Shown one piece after another: positions 16,515-25,445 of a stretch of 64,000 nt of DNA. The DNA is from Paraflavisolibacter caeni (lineage in GTDB: Bacteria > Bacteroidota > Bacteroidia > Chitinophagales > Chitinophagaceae). Location: NCBI RefSeq assembly GCF_025628885.1, contig NZ_JAOTIF010000022.1, positions 62,001 to 126,000 of the forward strand, in the 5' to 3' direction. The notes beneath the pieces were generated by a model. That model was not told the DNA's origin. It was given only the letters and a program-made list of their open reading frames with translations, and did no database searches. Positions within the stretch are counted from its first letter, which is position 1. Every line of letters starts with the position of its first letter. A program made the position numbers and the translations under genes.

Positions 16515-17369
16515 TTAGCTCCATTCCAGTTCTTCCTTCGCCTCTTCCTTTTCAACACGGCGGCATAGTATAATGCTGATCTCGTATAAAAGAAGGAGCG
16601 GAAGGGCTACTGTCATCTGGCTGATAATGTCTGGTCCGGGAGTGATTACGCCAGCAACTACCAGGATGATCACGAGGGCGTATTTCCGTCCCTTTTTCAG
16701 GGCGGTGGCAGAAACAATACCCACTTTTGCCAGGAAGTACATCACCAGTGGCAACTGAAAGGCAAGACCGCTACCCAGGATAAGCGGGGTCATTGTATCC
16801 AGGTAACTGCCAATTGTCCACTTGTTCTCGATATTTTCATCAATCTTGAAGTTTGCAAAGAAATTGATCGTGTAAGGCGCCACCACAAAATAGCCAAAAC
16901 TTACTCCCGTAAAGAACAGGAAGGATACCCAGAAGATAACACCGCGGGTTTTGTTCAATTCCTTTTTGGTGAGTGCCGGTTTTACAAATTTCCAGAACTC
17001 CCAGAAAACAAAGGGAAAGGCAATGATCAGTCCACCGATCAGGATCACAGAAAAGAACATGCTCAACTGGCCACCAACGACCGTGTTTTGCATGGGAATA
17101 TTTATGTCGCGGATGCAAAGTGCATCGCCAAAGCCAAACCTGTTCCCGATCTTACACATAGCGACGTAGGTAAGGAAGTCGGGGTGGGTTGGGCCCATTA
17201 ACACATTGCGTATGAAGAACTTATTGAAATAGCCAACAACGCCGGCGCCAATTGCAATAGCTACTACACATCGAAAAAGGTGGCCACGCAGAACTTCCAG
17301 GTGGTCGATAAAGGACATTTCAGCAGTTTCTTCCTGCTTGTTTCTATTTAAGAATTTTAAAGCCATCAT
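16515..17369 (-). CDS. tatC: Sec-independent protein translocase TatC
   Basis: A 284-residue integral membrane protein, the receptor subunit of the twin-arginine translocase for folded proteins. SFIDHLEVLRGHLFRCV at residues 19-35 is the cytoplasmic N-terminal motif. Six membrane segments follow, with FPFVFWEFWKFVKPALTKKE in the conserved first cytoplasmic loop and FQLPLVMYFLAKVGIV, then VAGVITPGPDIISQ near the end. The long periplasmic insert between segments one and two is a Bacteroidota trait. tatA/tatB are not in the window. A TATCTTTG box lies 119 bp upstream and an inverted repeat lies in the leader. Confidence 0.95.
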   Translation of the reverse strand: MMALKFLNRNKQEETAEMSFIDHLEVLRGHLFRCVVAIAIGAGVVGYFNKFFIRNVLMGPTHPDFLTYVAMCKIGNRFGFGDALCIRDINIPMQNTVVGGQLSMFFSVILIGGLIIAFPFVFWEFWKFVKPALTKKELNKTRGVIFWVSFLFFTGVSFGYFVVAPYTINFFANFKIDENIENKWTIGSYLDTMTPLILGSGLAFQLPLVMYFLAKVGIVSATALKKGRKYALVIILVVAGVITPGPDIISQMTVALPLLLLYEISIILCRRVEKEEAKEELEWS

Positions 17370-17370
17370 G

Positions 17371-17453
17371 ATAAGTTCACGAGTTCAATGGTTTGCAAGT
17401 TTACGGGTTAAAGGACTTCAGAGTTTTCGTTTTTGCTCAACTCGCGAACTTGT
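17371..17453 (-). repeat. imperfect inverted repeat in the tatC leader
   Basis: Arms 17371-17387 (ataagttcacgagttca) and 17437-17453 (tcaactcgcgaacttgt) are inverted copies with a few mismatches. They sit immediately upstream of the tatC start, between it and the predicted promoter, so a leader hairpin could form. It may be a dispersed intergenic repeat rather than a regulatory element. Confidence 0.45.
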
Positions 17454-17487
17454 GGACCGCAAACTGGTTCAGTTTTTTAAAGTGTGG

Positions 17488-17495
17488 CAAAGATA
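17488..17495 (-). promoter_or_regulatory. -7 box TATCTTTG for tatC-rpiB
   Basis: A perfect minus-strand TAnnTTTG box lies 119 bp upstream of tatC and just inside the terminator of the preceding leftward gene. Confidence 0.5.
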
Positions 17496-17520
17496 ATATG
17501 TTGGAAGGTTGCCAAAAGAA

Positions 17521-17546
17521 AAAGCCCATCCATTAGGACAGGCTTT
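17521..17546 (-). terminator. intrinsic terminator after the zinc metalloprotease gene
   Basis: On the minus strand an 11-bp stem (two G-U pairs) with a TAAT loop is followed by TTTTTC. It lies 21 bp beyond the stop codon at 17568. Confidence 0.75.
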
Positions 17547-17567
17547 AATAAACATTTATACCAAGCA

Positions 17568-20165
17568 TTATTTAGGTTCCAAGGCACTGGAAATCAGGAA
17601 TCCCAGGCTTTCGCGGTGTGCTTTTGTTTCCTCATTTGGTGAAACTGCTATTGCCAGCTGCGCCTTGATCTTCTTTAAAGAATGTAAAGCGGCTGCTTTG
17701 GCGATATCGTCATATTGGAACTTGTCTTCCATAATAGAGATCAAACCTTTTACATAGTTGGTCTGGAGATTCTGGCGATAGATGTTCACATTCGATTTCA
17801 GATCGGCAGTGAAGATAGCCTGGGTAAGGTCGTTCATGACATCGGCCGTACTGTATTGATTACCGTAGAAACGACTGTTGGTAATGCGGCCCAGCGTGTT
17901 TGGATGCATGATGTGGGCCAGGGCGCCGTTCAATTGCTGGTTTAAAACTGTGTTGGTTACTTTATAGTCCTCACCGTTTTGTGGCTGGCTAAAACCACGG
18001 CGCTGCAGCTGCAGGTAAGCAAATACCGGTGCATCGGCGGCAAAGGCATTAGGAGCAAAAACATATTTGCTTAAAATAGTGACAGCTCTTTTCTGATCTG
18101 CCAGGGATACCGGGGTAAAAGGTTTCTTGCCTGATTTCTGATCCGGGAAGCTCCTGTCTACATAAACACCACCGATATAGCGGCTTACAGCAGCAATCAT
18201 ATTAAAACGCTGGGTTTGCAGTGAATTGTAGCGGGCGCGCAGTTCGGCATATGATTGGCCAGGCTTGCTGTATTTGGTAACCAGTTTGCCCATCAGGCTA
18301 TTCACCAGCTTCAGGCGGTCTTCGGCATAGCCGATGGCATCACTGGTAAGGTCATTTACATTGACGCGAGGGTCAATAGCCTTACCGGGGCTACGCATAT
18401 CGTCGCCGTCATTACCAAAGATCAGTTTGGGATCGGTGCTGCGAGAGAGGATATCCTTCAGGCCGGCTTCTTCTTCACCGGGTTTGAATTCTGTATAACC
18501 ATATTCTATCGCCCATTCGTCGTAAGGGCCGGCAAGAGTAGTATAGTAATCGCCTTGCAATTTTTTATCCAGTGCAATGTTTACAGCGGGGTAGTCCATT
18601 ACTGAGCCAGTGAGGCCGTATTGGCGTGTGAGTTCTTTGTTGTTGATCTCTTTGCGTGACCACATCTGGCTGGCCTTCATATTGTGGTTAAGGCCAAGCG
18701 TGTGACCCATTTCGTGCATGATCAGGTAGGTCAGGAACTCACGGTGCATTTCTCTTAGTTCTTTCGGACTGGCGTCGGCAATTTCCAGGGCCGTCATGCC
18801 GGTCATCAGCTGGCTTTTCAATTCTGAAGCTAGTGTGCAATTGGCCAGCTGTTCTGTGTTCATGCCTGGGAAGTTCAGGCCGATAACCTTCCCTCCATTC
18901 AGGAGTTCGTCAATAATTGGGGTGGCGCTACCCGCATACCATTCAACCGTTATATCGGCTCCCAGGATCTGCCCGGTTTGGGGATTCACAAAGCTGGGTC
19001 CTATGGCGCCGTAAGGAGGATTGGCAGAAGACACCCAGCGGATCACGTTGTAGCGGATATCTGCAGGATCCCAGTCAGCGTCGTCGGGCATGATCTTCAT
19101 CTGGATGGCATTTTTAAAGCCAGCCTTTTCAAAAGCAGCATTCCACTTTAGGCCGGCTTCCATGATTGCCTGGCGGTATTCCACTGGTGTCGTATTCTCG
19201 ATCCAGAATACTATTGGTTCAACCGGTTCGCTGATTGCGGCATTTGGATCCTTTTTCTTCAGGTTCCAGCGATTGATAATGTCTTTATATGGAACAGGGC
19301 TGATACTGGTCTGGTCAGTCACCTGCTGACTGAAATAACCAATACGGGGGTCGTCCCTGCGAGGTTTGAAGTCGTTCTTTGGCATTTCGATGAAGCTATG
19401 CTGGATGGTTACCCGTACGTAACGGGGGTCTGTAATATCAGAGCCACCGGAAACATAGGCACCAGGATTATCATATGCCAGGTCGACCACAACATCAGTA
19501 TTCTGCGGGAAGGACTTAATGGCGTGGTATTTTGACTTACTTGGGTTCAGACTACCCAGGTTGAAGGAGGCAACACTGAAAAAGCTGGGTGGCGTTACTG
19601 GCTTTATGGGATCGAGCTTTTCGCTGATAAACAGGTTATCTGCATTGATCAGGTAGCCTGTGGAGTCTTCCGCGCTGACTTTTTCCACCAGGAAGATAGC
19701 GTCTGGCTTGTCAACATCTTTAGACTTACTTACCGGGTTTTGCGGGTCGTAATAGAAGGAGGTGTTTACCCGGCTGAATTCCAGTTTGTCAAATGCTTTC
19801 TGAACTTTGAACACAAAGTTGCTGCGGTGCATGCTTTGGTTTAAGTACAGGGACGTAGGACCATTTATCGAAAAGCTTTGATAGATATATTCCTTGCCTA
19901 ACTGGTCTTTCTTTATATACAATTGGACGGTGCCTGTAGCCGTATCCTGGTAGATGGTGAACAAGCCGTCGGATTTTTTACTGCTTTTCACCTTATCGGT
20001 AATGCTCAGTACCGGCTTTTTGAGTTTTGAAGAGTCTATAATAATTACAGCCGGGACTTGTGTAACCGTGACTTTTCTGTCTTTGTTTTTGCCTTTGGCC
20101 TGGCCAAAGCAAAGTGCAGAAATGAACAGACTTGTTACCAGCAAGAACAAGGGTTTAGTGGTCAT
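17568..20165 (-). CDS. zinc-dependent metalloprotease (DUF5117/DUF5118 type)
   Basis: An 865-residue exported protein with a signal peptide (LFLLVTSLFISALCFG). N-terminal DUF5118- and DUF5117-like regions cover about residues 45-410. The metzincin-type zinc site HEMGHTLGLNHN (HExxHxxGxxH) lies at about 483-494, and the Met-turn candidate VMDYPAVN follows about 35 residues later. The C-terminal part is helical. This architecture is common in Bacteroidota and is presumed to act in the periplasm or outside the cell; natural substrates are unknown. It stands alone between a terminator and a repeat-bearing spacer. Confidence 0.9.
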   Translation of the reverse strand: MTTKPLFLLVTSLFISALCFGQAKGKNKDRKVTVTQVPAVIIIDSSKLKKPVLSITDKVKSSKKSDGLFTIYQDTATGTVQLYIKKDQLGKEYIYQSFSINGPTSLYLNQSMHRSNFVFKVQKAFDKLEFSRVNTSFYYDPQNPVSKSKDVDKPDAIFLVEKVSAEDSTGYLINADNLFISEKLDPIKPVTPPSFFSVASFNLGSLNPSKSKYHAIKSFPQNTDVVVDLAYDNPGAYVSGGSDITDPRYVRVTIQHSFIEMPKNDFKPRRDDPRIGYFSQQVTDQTSISPVPYKDIINRWNLKKKDPNAAISEPVEPIVFWIENTTPVEYRQAIMEAGLKWNAAFEKAGFKNAIQMKIMPDDADWDPADIRYNVIRWVSSANPPYGAIGPSFVNPQTGQILGADITVEWYAGSATPIIDELLNGGKVIGLNFPGMNTEQLANCTLASELKSQLMTGMTALEIADASPKELREMHREFLTYLIMHEMGHTLGLNHNMKASQMWSRKEINNKELTRQYGLTGSVMDYPAVNIALDKKLQGDYYTTLAGPYDEWAIEYGYTEFKPGEEEAGLKDILSRSTDPKLIFGNDGDDMRSPGKAIDPRVNVNDLTSDAIGYAEDRLKLVNSLMGKLVTKYSKPGQSYAELRARYNSLQTQRFNMIAAVSRYIGGVYVDRSFPDQKSGKKPFTPVSLADQKRAVTILSKYVFAPNAFAADAPVFAYLQLQRRGFSQPQNGEDYKVTNTVLNQQLNGALAHIMHPNTLGRITNSRFYGNQYSTADVMNDLTQAIFTADLKSNVNIYRQNLQTNYVKGLISIMEDKFQYDDIAKAAALHSLKKIKAQLAIAVSPNEETKAHRESLGFLISSALEPK

Positions 20166-20780
20166 ATTATTAATATTATATAGTTACAATTTTACTAGAT
20201 ATAAGGATGAGGTAGTAATGATGAGTGATAAGCGGTCAATGGCGGCCTGTAAATGGTTTCGGCTGAAAAATTACTGAATTTCTTTTAAAGTTCAAACGAA
20301 TAAATATGAGGATAAAGTACGTGTGGAGAAGGGGAAATGAAGGAGGCTTTTCCGCTATACGTGAGGACAGATGATAGATGGTAGAAGGGATTTCGGAATT
20401 TAGGGATGTTGAGGTAATCAATACCAGACAGGTGGAGCAGATATGGCTTAGACACGCCTTAGGTACGGGGTAGATACGAAGTTCATGAGGAGTTACACCG
20501 CAGTAGGGTCTCTATAATGTCTCTATAGTGTCTCTATAAAGTCTCTATAAGGTCTCTATAATGTCTCTCTATAGATCGGGGTGTAAATGTAAAATGCAGA
20601 ATGGAAAATGTAACATTTAAACTGAGGGTTTGGGCAAGGCAAATAAAAAATGTTAGGGAAAGGGGAGATCATAAAAATTGGAGCGTGGCAAATCAGAACT
20701 TTATCCTGGTTGACGTGATCGTGGACTGGAATACGTGGGATTTGGGAATGGCAATGATTCGAGCACTTTTGGTGACCGTT
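20166..20780. other. 615-bp intergenic region holding repeat array B
   Basis: This spacer separates the GldE-like gene from the metalloprotease gene (both leftward). No believable gene is present: short frames lack coding character and one runs into the end of the GldE-like gene. The clear content is the 11-bp array at 20453-20574. The AT-rich 20165-20205 stretch presumably holds the metalloprotease promoter, although I find no exact TAnnTTTG box. Confidence 0.6.
20453..20574. repeat. array of 11-bp direct repeats (array B)
   Basis: The core is five near-identical 11-mers from 20508 (gtctctataat, gtctctatagt, gtctctataaa, gtctctataag, gtctctataat) and a final 12-bp unit. Five degenerate units in the same 11-bp phase precede it from 20453 (cacgccttagg, tacggggtaga, tacgaagttca, tgaggagttac, accgcagtagg). 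The unit sequence differs from arrays A and C, but the period is identical and the tacg/tata core is shared. Confidence 0.8.
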
Positions 20781-22043
20781 TTATTTAAGCACCTTCAATT
20801 TTACCATTTCGATCCGGGTATCGCTCACGTTTAAAATGTCGAATTCGTAGTTTTCAACAATGATCCGTTCTTTCTGGTGTGGAATCGTTTCATGGTAGTT
20901 GATGATATAACCTGAAAGAGTTTCTGTATCGTAATCGATGAATTCAAGGCCATATTTCTCTGTCAGGTAATCCAGTTCGAGACGGCCGGAAAAGATGTAT
21001 TCATTTTCTGAAATCCGCTTTTCCACGAATTCTTCACTGTCGTACTCATCGTGGATCTCTCCAAAGATCTCCTCAAGCACATCCTCCATAGTGATAATAC
21101 CGGCTGTACCTCCAAATTCATCTACTACATGGGCGATACTTTTGCGTTCCTTAGTGAATTTGCTGATCAGATCGGCGGCGCTCATACTTTCCGGAACAGG
21201 AGGGATGGGCAACAAGATAGACTGAATGTTTTCAGGATTTTTAAACATATCCAGCTGGTGAATATACCCAATGATATTATCTATATTCTTTTCGTAAACA
21301 ATTAGCTTACTGAGCTTGGTTTCAATGAATTTTTGCTTGGCTTCACCTATAGAAGCCCTGCTATCCACGCCAATAATTTCTTTCCTTGGCACCAGGCACT
21401 GCCTTATCTTAACCTTGGGAAGTTCCAGCGCGTTTTCGAATAAATTGGTATTCAGCTCCTGTGGTTCAAAATCTCCATTCTCTGTTTGCTGGAAAAGGGT
21501 TTCCAGGTCAATACGGCTGAAAGTGTCCTTTTTTTCATTTACCCGGACGTTGAACACATACTTCAACAGCCAATAACTCAGGTTCATAAATGCAGAGGCT
21601 ACCGGCAGCAACAACTGGTAAAAAATGTTAATAACCCAGACGAAACGGGAAAGTATGAGGTTGCTATGCGCACGGAAGAATGCCCGGGGAATCAGTTCTG
21701 AAAAGATCAATACCCAGAAGGTGGCGATCACGATATCAGCAAAGAGGCGGAAGGTATCGTAGCGTTCACCTAAGCCAATATAGGCCCAAAGGGGTTGCAT
21801 GACAATACTGAACATCAGGGTGAAACATACCAGGAAAATGGTAAAGCCAATAATGGTGGTGGCCAGGAAAAGTTCGGGGCGCTCAAAGAAGCGGCCCAGG
21901 AGTTCTGCGCCAGGTTTGCCTTGTTTTTTCCTGAGTTCTATATTGAAACGGTTGGCGCTGTAAAATGCCATTTCCACGCCAGCCGCGAATCCCATTAATA
22001 AGATCGTGGCAATAAACCAAAGTAATGTACCAACAGCTATCAT
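20781..22043 (-). CDS. gldE: GldE-like HlyC/CorC-type membrane protein with CBS pair
   Basis: A 420-residue CNNM/CorC-family protein. Residues 1-160 hold a DUF21-type transmembrane region with three or four hydrophobic segments (FAAGVEMAFYSANRF is typical). A CBS pair (about 200-320) contains the linker LVPRKEIIGVD and DEFGGTAGIITMEDVLEEIFGEIHDEYD, and a CorC_HlyC domain closes the protein. GldE of gliding Bacteroidota has this architecture; general CorC-type efflux proteins are the alternative, so the symbol is a best guess. It lies 22 bp downstream of gmk on the same strand and is probably cotranscribed with it. Confidence 0.82.
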   Translation of the reverse strand: MIAVGTLLWFIATILLMGFAAGVEMAFYSANRFNIELRKKQGKPGAELLGRFFERPELFLATTIIGFTIFLVCFTLMFSIVMQPLWAYIGLGERYDTFRLFADIVIATFWVLIFSELIPRAFFRAHSNLILSRFVWVINIFYQLLLPVASAFMNLSYWLLKYVFNVRVNEKKDTFSRIDLETLFQQTENGDFEPQELNTNLFENALELPKVKIRQCLVPRKEIIGVDSRASIGEAKQKFIETKLSKLIVYEKNIDNIIGYIHQLDMFKNPENIQSILLPIPPVPESMSAADLISKFTKERKSIAHVVDEFGGTAGIITMEDVLEEIFGEIHDEYDSEEFVEKRISENEYIFSGRLELDYLTEKYGLEFIDYDTETLSGYIINYHETIPHQKERIIVENYEFDILNVSDTRIEMVKLKVLK

Positions 22044-22065
22044 AAAAGTAAAGATAGCTTATTCG

Positions 22066-22650
22066 TCATTTTTTCTGTATGAAATCCAAAACGATCTGTT
22101 CTGCCTCTTTGCAGGCATGGTCCAGATCGGAGTTCAGGATTTCGTGGTGGAAGAAGTGTTTGAATGTAAGTTCGTAGGAGGCTTTGTTGACCCTTGCCTG
22201 GAGGGTTTCATCGGTTTCGGAGCCTCGAGAAGTGAGCCTGCGTTTCAATTCGTCGATGGAAGGTGGTTCAATGAAAAGAGAAAGCGTGGTTTCAGGAAAT
22301 TGCTGCTGCACGTGGATGGCGCCTTTGACATCAATATCCAGTACCGGAACTTTACCCTGGTTCCAGATACGCTGCATTTCAGATTTCAACGTACCATAGT
22401 ATTTGCCTTCATAAACCATTTCCCATTCTACAAATTCTTCGTGCTGTATCTTGTTGACAAAGTCTTCTTCGCTCATAAAATAATAATCCACTCCGTTTTT
22501 TTCATTATCCCTGGCTTTCCTGGTAGCTGCTGAAATGGAGAACGCCAGTTTGTCGGGATGATTTTTCAACAGGTAGCGTGTAATGCTGGTCTTTCCTGCG
22601 CCAGATGGAGCTGTCAGGATTATTATTTTGTGTTGGGTATTGATAGTCAT
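22066..22650 (-). CDS. gmk: guanylate kinase
   Basis: A 194-residue nucleotide kinase that phosphorylates GMP to GDP. The P-loop APSGAGKTS lies at residues 14-22. FSISAATRKARDNEKNGVDYYFMS is the GMP-binding segment, FVEWEMVYEGKYYGTLK follows, and DIDVKGAIHV contains the conserved Asp. The LID region RRLTSRGSETDE is intact. Length is standard. It starts a likely two-gene transcript with the GldE-like gene. A 14-bp inverted repeat and a TATCTTCG box lie directly upstream. Confidence 0.96.
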   Translation of the reverse strand: MTINTQHKIIILTAPSGAGKTSITRYLLKNHPDKLAFSISAATRKARDNEKNGVDYYFMSEEDFVNKIQHEEFVEWEMVYEGKYYGTLKSEMQRIWNQGKVPVLDIDVKGAIHVQQQFPETTLSLFIEPPSIDELKRRLTSRGSETDETLQARVNKASYELTFKHFFHHEILNSDLDHACKEAEQIVLDFIQKK

Positions 22651-22674
22651 TAGCGTGAAAAGTGAATTGTGAAT

Positions 22675-22729
22675 GTCAATTGCTAATTGGAGGTGCGAAG
22701 ATATAAGCTTTTAGCAATTAGCAATTGAC
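22675..22729. repeat. 14-bp inverted repeat in the gmk promoter region
   Basis: gtcaattgctaatt at 22675-22688 is perfectly inverted at 22716-22729, with 27 bp between that contain the candidate -7 box of gmk. It could be a regulator site, a weak terminator for the leftward receptor gene ending at 22742, or a dispersed intergenic repeat. Confidence 0.6.
22696..22703 (-). promoter_or_regulatory. candidate -7 box TATCTTCG for gmk
   Basis: One mismatch from TAnnTTTG, 45 bp upstream of gmk and inside the loop of the 14-bp inverted repeat. Confidence 0.4.
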
Positions 22730-22741
22730 GACAGGCATTCA

Positions 22742-25198
22742 TCAATTACCGCCTGCTCTTATTCTTTCTTCTTCGGAAGCTGTCGTTCTGCGACGGGCTG
22801 CTGCGACGGTGTTTTTCCCGAAGCGATAGGTAAAGCTTAGGTTGGCTACACGGGATTCGCGGTAGGCATGCCAGTTTTCAATGTAGTTGTTGTAAGTAAT
22901 GGTTGCTTTGGGGAGGTTGGTCCAAAAGATATCCGTAACGTTGAAACGAATGGAGCCTTTGTTTTTCAATACAGACTTTTGGACGCCAGCGGTTACTCCC
23001 CACTGAGGTTTGCTGACCATATAGCCATAGCGGCCTCCGGAGTTGAAGTTTGCATTCAGTTCGGCTGTCCATCCTTTTTTGAATGTAAATGTGTTGTTGG
23101 TTCTTATATCTGCGGCGGGCGTTCCGTTGTTTAGCATAGTTCCTGCCAGGTTGCCATTGAAGTGATTATAATATAGATCTGCATTGTTCATCATGTTCCA
23201 CCACTTGCTGATGCGGATAGGAGCGGATACTGACAACCCATAATAGTCTGAAGATTCGAGGTTTACTGGTATTTGGACAGTTACATTGTCGTCAGATGGA
23301 ATATTGGGAAACACATCTTTAAAACGTACAATGGCTATGTTTTGAACGTCTTTGGTGTGCTTATAGCCCAAAGTAAAATTTAGTTGCTTTAGCGTATAGC
23401 TTAGTTCGTATGACCAGGTGAGCTGGGGCAATAAACCGGGGCTTCCTGTGGCGTAGGTACTCACATCTATCAGGAATAGGAACGGGTTTAGATCCCTATA
23501 GCCAGGGCGGTCAATACGACGGCTTATTGATACACCCAATGTCTGGTCTTCTTTTAATTTGTAGTTGAAGAAAGCACTCGGGAAGAATTGCAAATAAGAG
23601 GAATCCCAACGCACATCGCCTTTTACCTGGTGGGTGTTTACGTTTGTTTGCTCAGCACGTAAACCTAACTGTATATTGAATTTTTTATACTCTTTGTAGA
23701 AGTTGGTGTAAGCTGCATAATTGTTTTCGTCGTACAAGAAGCGGTTAGTTTTGTTCACATCATTTATTGGGGTGCCACTGCTTACATCAAAGAATTGGGC
23801 GTCATTGTCTGAAGAAACAAAGCTTGTTTTGAAGCCAGCTTCTAATCTAGTTCCTTTCTTTAGAGGGTTTACATAATCTGCTTTGGCCGTTTTAAAGGTC
23901 AGCTTTCCATCCTGGTCGCCATTTAAGATATAATCTGGTTGTTGTTTATTGCCATCCAGGTTAAAGTATTGCGTCGCTGTAGAAGACAGTGAAGTATTGA
24001 TAAATGAACCATAATCTATGTCTGCAGTAAGTTCCTTTCCTGAGGAATCGAAGGTGTGTTTCAGGTTGATATTGGCTACTGTGTTATTAAAGTGGTCGTC
24101 GTTGGTAGCCATCGTTTGAAATGTATATGAGGGCAGCTTTTGATTATCGATTACCAGAGAGTTGTTCCTATTCTGACGTTCAAAGTGATTAAAATTGCTA
24201 TTCACAACAAAGCCTAAGATTGTTTTTTTATTGAGAAAGAAGTCTGCTCCAAGCCTTGCTGTATGTGAGTTTATTGGCATGTGTGCATAGTTGTCTTTTT
24301 TATCAGCTCCTGAAAATGTTCCGTTGTTGAAAAAATTCCTGTCGAGTATAAGATGGTTCAGGGCTTCGCGGTAGCTGTAGTTATAATTGCCAAATACATT
24401 CACTTTCTTATTGCGGTAATTGAATGTAGTACCCGTGTTGGCCTTGGGGTAAATGCCCTGGCCATAACCTGCGGTGAAAGTACCATTAGTCCCCATGCGT
24501 TGGTCTTTTTTCATCCGGATATCAATGATGCCAGAGTTGCCTTTTGCATCATACTTAGCAGAGGGATTGGTAATGATATCGATGCGTTCAATGGCATTGC
24601 TAGGCAGGCCACGTAAATAGTTGGCTAAGTCGGAGCCTGACATGGGAGAGGGCTTTCCATCAATCATGATGATAACGCCCTGACGGCCGCGGAGGGCAAT
24701 GACATCGTTCTGGTCGATGGTTAGACCAGGAGCGCGTTCCAATACATCTAATGCAGAACTGCCAGCGCTGACAATACTGCTTTCCACATTCACCACTATG
24801 CGATCGTTGAGCTTTTGAATAAAAGGTTTTTTGGCATTTACAGTAACACCTTGCAACTGTTTTGCTTCCTTTTGGACCAATGTTATGGCGGGAAGCGAAA
24901 CAACTGGATTCTGGCCGCTTACCTGGAAGATTGATGTATAATGGGTGGTATAGTTAATAGAGCTGATCCTGGCGAAGTAAGTCTCTGCTTTGATATTTTC
25001 GAATTCCGCCGTTCCTGATTTATCAGTCAGCGCAGATTTTACCAGTGCTGAATCTTTACTGCGCAACAACTCCACGGTAGCATTTTCCAGGGGCATCTTT
25101 TGTCCATTCAATACCGTTAGGGTGACTTTGGCAGTTGTTTGGGCTGAAGCATAAATGCCCAATAAGGTGAATAACAGGGCGAGTAAGCCTTTGATCAT
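22742..25198 (-). CDS. TonB-receptor-like outer membrane protein (carboxypeptidase-like plug, OMP_b-brl barrel)
   Basis: An 818-residue exported outer-membrane protein. The signal peptide (LLALLFTLLGIYASAQ) is followed by a carboxypeptidase-regulatory-like beta-sandwich (about 20-105), then a plug-like domain (LNDRIVVNVESSIVSAGSSALDVLERAPGL start, with RGRQGVIIMIDGKP and IERIDIITNPSAKYDAKGNSG), and a 22-strand-type barrel of the OMP_b-brl family. No TonB box or SusD partner is seen, so the cargo is unknown. The ATG at 25198 begins the signal peptide; an in-frame GTG at 25225 is less likely. The C-terminal ~20 residues are Arg-rich and unusual for a barrel end. Confidence 0.88.
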   Translation of the reverse strand: MIKGLLALLFTLLGIYASAQTTAKVTLTVLNGQKMPLENATVELLRSKDSALVKSALTDKSGTAEFENIKAETYFARISSINYTTHYTSIFQVSGQNPVVSLPAITLVQKEAKQLQGVTVNAKKPFIQKLNDRIVVNVESSIVSAGSSALDVLERAPGLTIDQNDVIALRGRQGVIIMIDGKPSPMSGSDLANYLRGLPSNAIERIDIITNPSAKYDAKGNSGIIDIRMKKDQRMGTNGTFTAGYGQGIYPKANTGTTFNYRNKKVNVFGNYNYSYREALNHLILDRNFFNNGTFSGADKKDNYAHMPINSHTARLGADFFLNKKTILGFVVNSNFNHFERQNRNNSLVIDNQKLPSYTFQTMATNDDHFNNTVANINLKHTFDSSGKELTADIDYGSFINTSLSSTATQYFNLDGNKQQPDYILNGDQDGKLTFKTAKADYVNPLKKGTRLEAGFKTSFVSSDNDAQFFDVSSGTPINDVNKTNRFLYDENNYAAYTNFYKEYKKFNIQLGLRAEQTNVNTHQVKGDVRWDSSYLQFFPSAFFNYKLKEDQTLGVSISRRIDRPGYRDLNPFLFLIDVSTYATGSPGLLPQLTWSYELSYTLKQLNFTLGYKHTKDVQNIAIVRFKDVFPNIPSDDNVTVQIPVNLESSDYYGLSVSAPIRISKWWNMMNNADLYYNHFNGNLAGTMLNNGTPAADIRTNNTFTFKKGWTAELNANFNSGGRYGYMVSKPQWGVTAGVQKSVLKNKGSIRFNVTDIFWTNLPKATITYNNYIENWHAYRESRVANLSFTYRFGKNTVAAARRRTTASEEERIRAGGN

Positions 25199-25424
25199 GG
25201 TTTGTTGGTTTTCGGACCAAAGCACTAAAAAAAACGAAGTAGTTAAAAGATAAACTATACGAGTAGCTTTTTAGGGAGATAAATGGACATATAGGTTGAC
25301 GTATGAAAATTGTCGTTGATATTTCCAGGTCAATTTTGGGTTGAAATATTGAAATTCAGCGTCTAATATTGAATTCAGCGAGGGTAAAATTTTTTAAAGG
25401 AGGGAGGGCTTTTCTCATTTATCG

Positions 25425-25432
25425 TATTCTTG
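25425..25432 (+). promoter_or_regulatory. candidate -7 box TATTCTTG for the nitroreductase gene
   Basis: One mismatch from TAnnTTTG, 13 bp before the ATG at 25446; implies a very short leader. Confidence 0.4.
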
Positions 25433-25445
25433 CAAAAAACTCCTT

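Noticed and set aside
20453-20574. CRISPR array
   Set aside because: Units are contiguous 11-mers without spacers, and no cas genes are present in the window.
20601-20834. 77-residue plus-strand frame
   Set aside because: It runs antisense into the end of the GldE-like gene and has no family resemblance or upstream signal.
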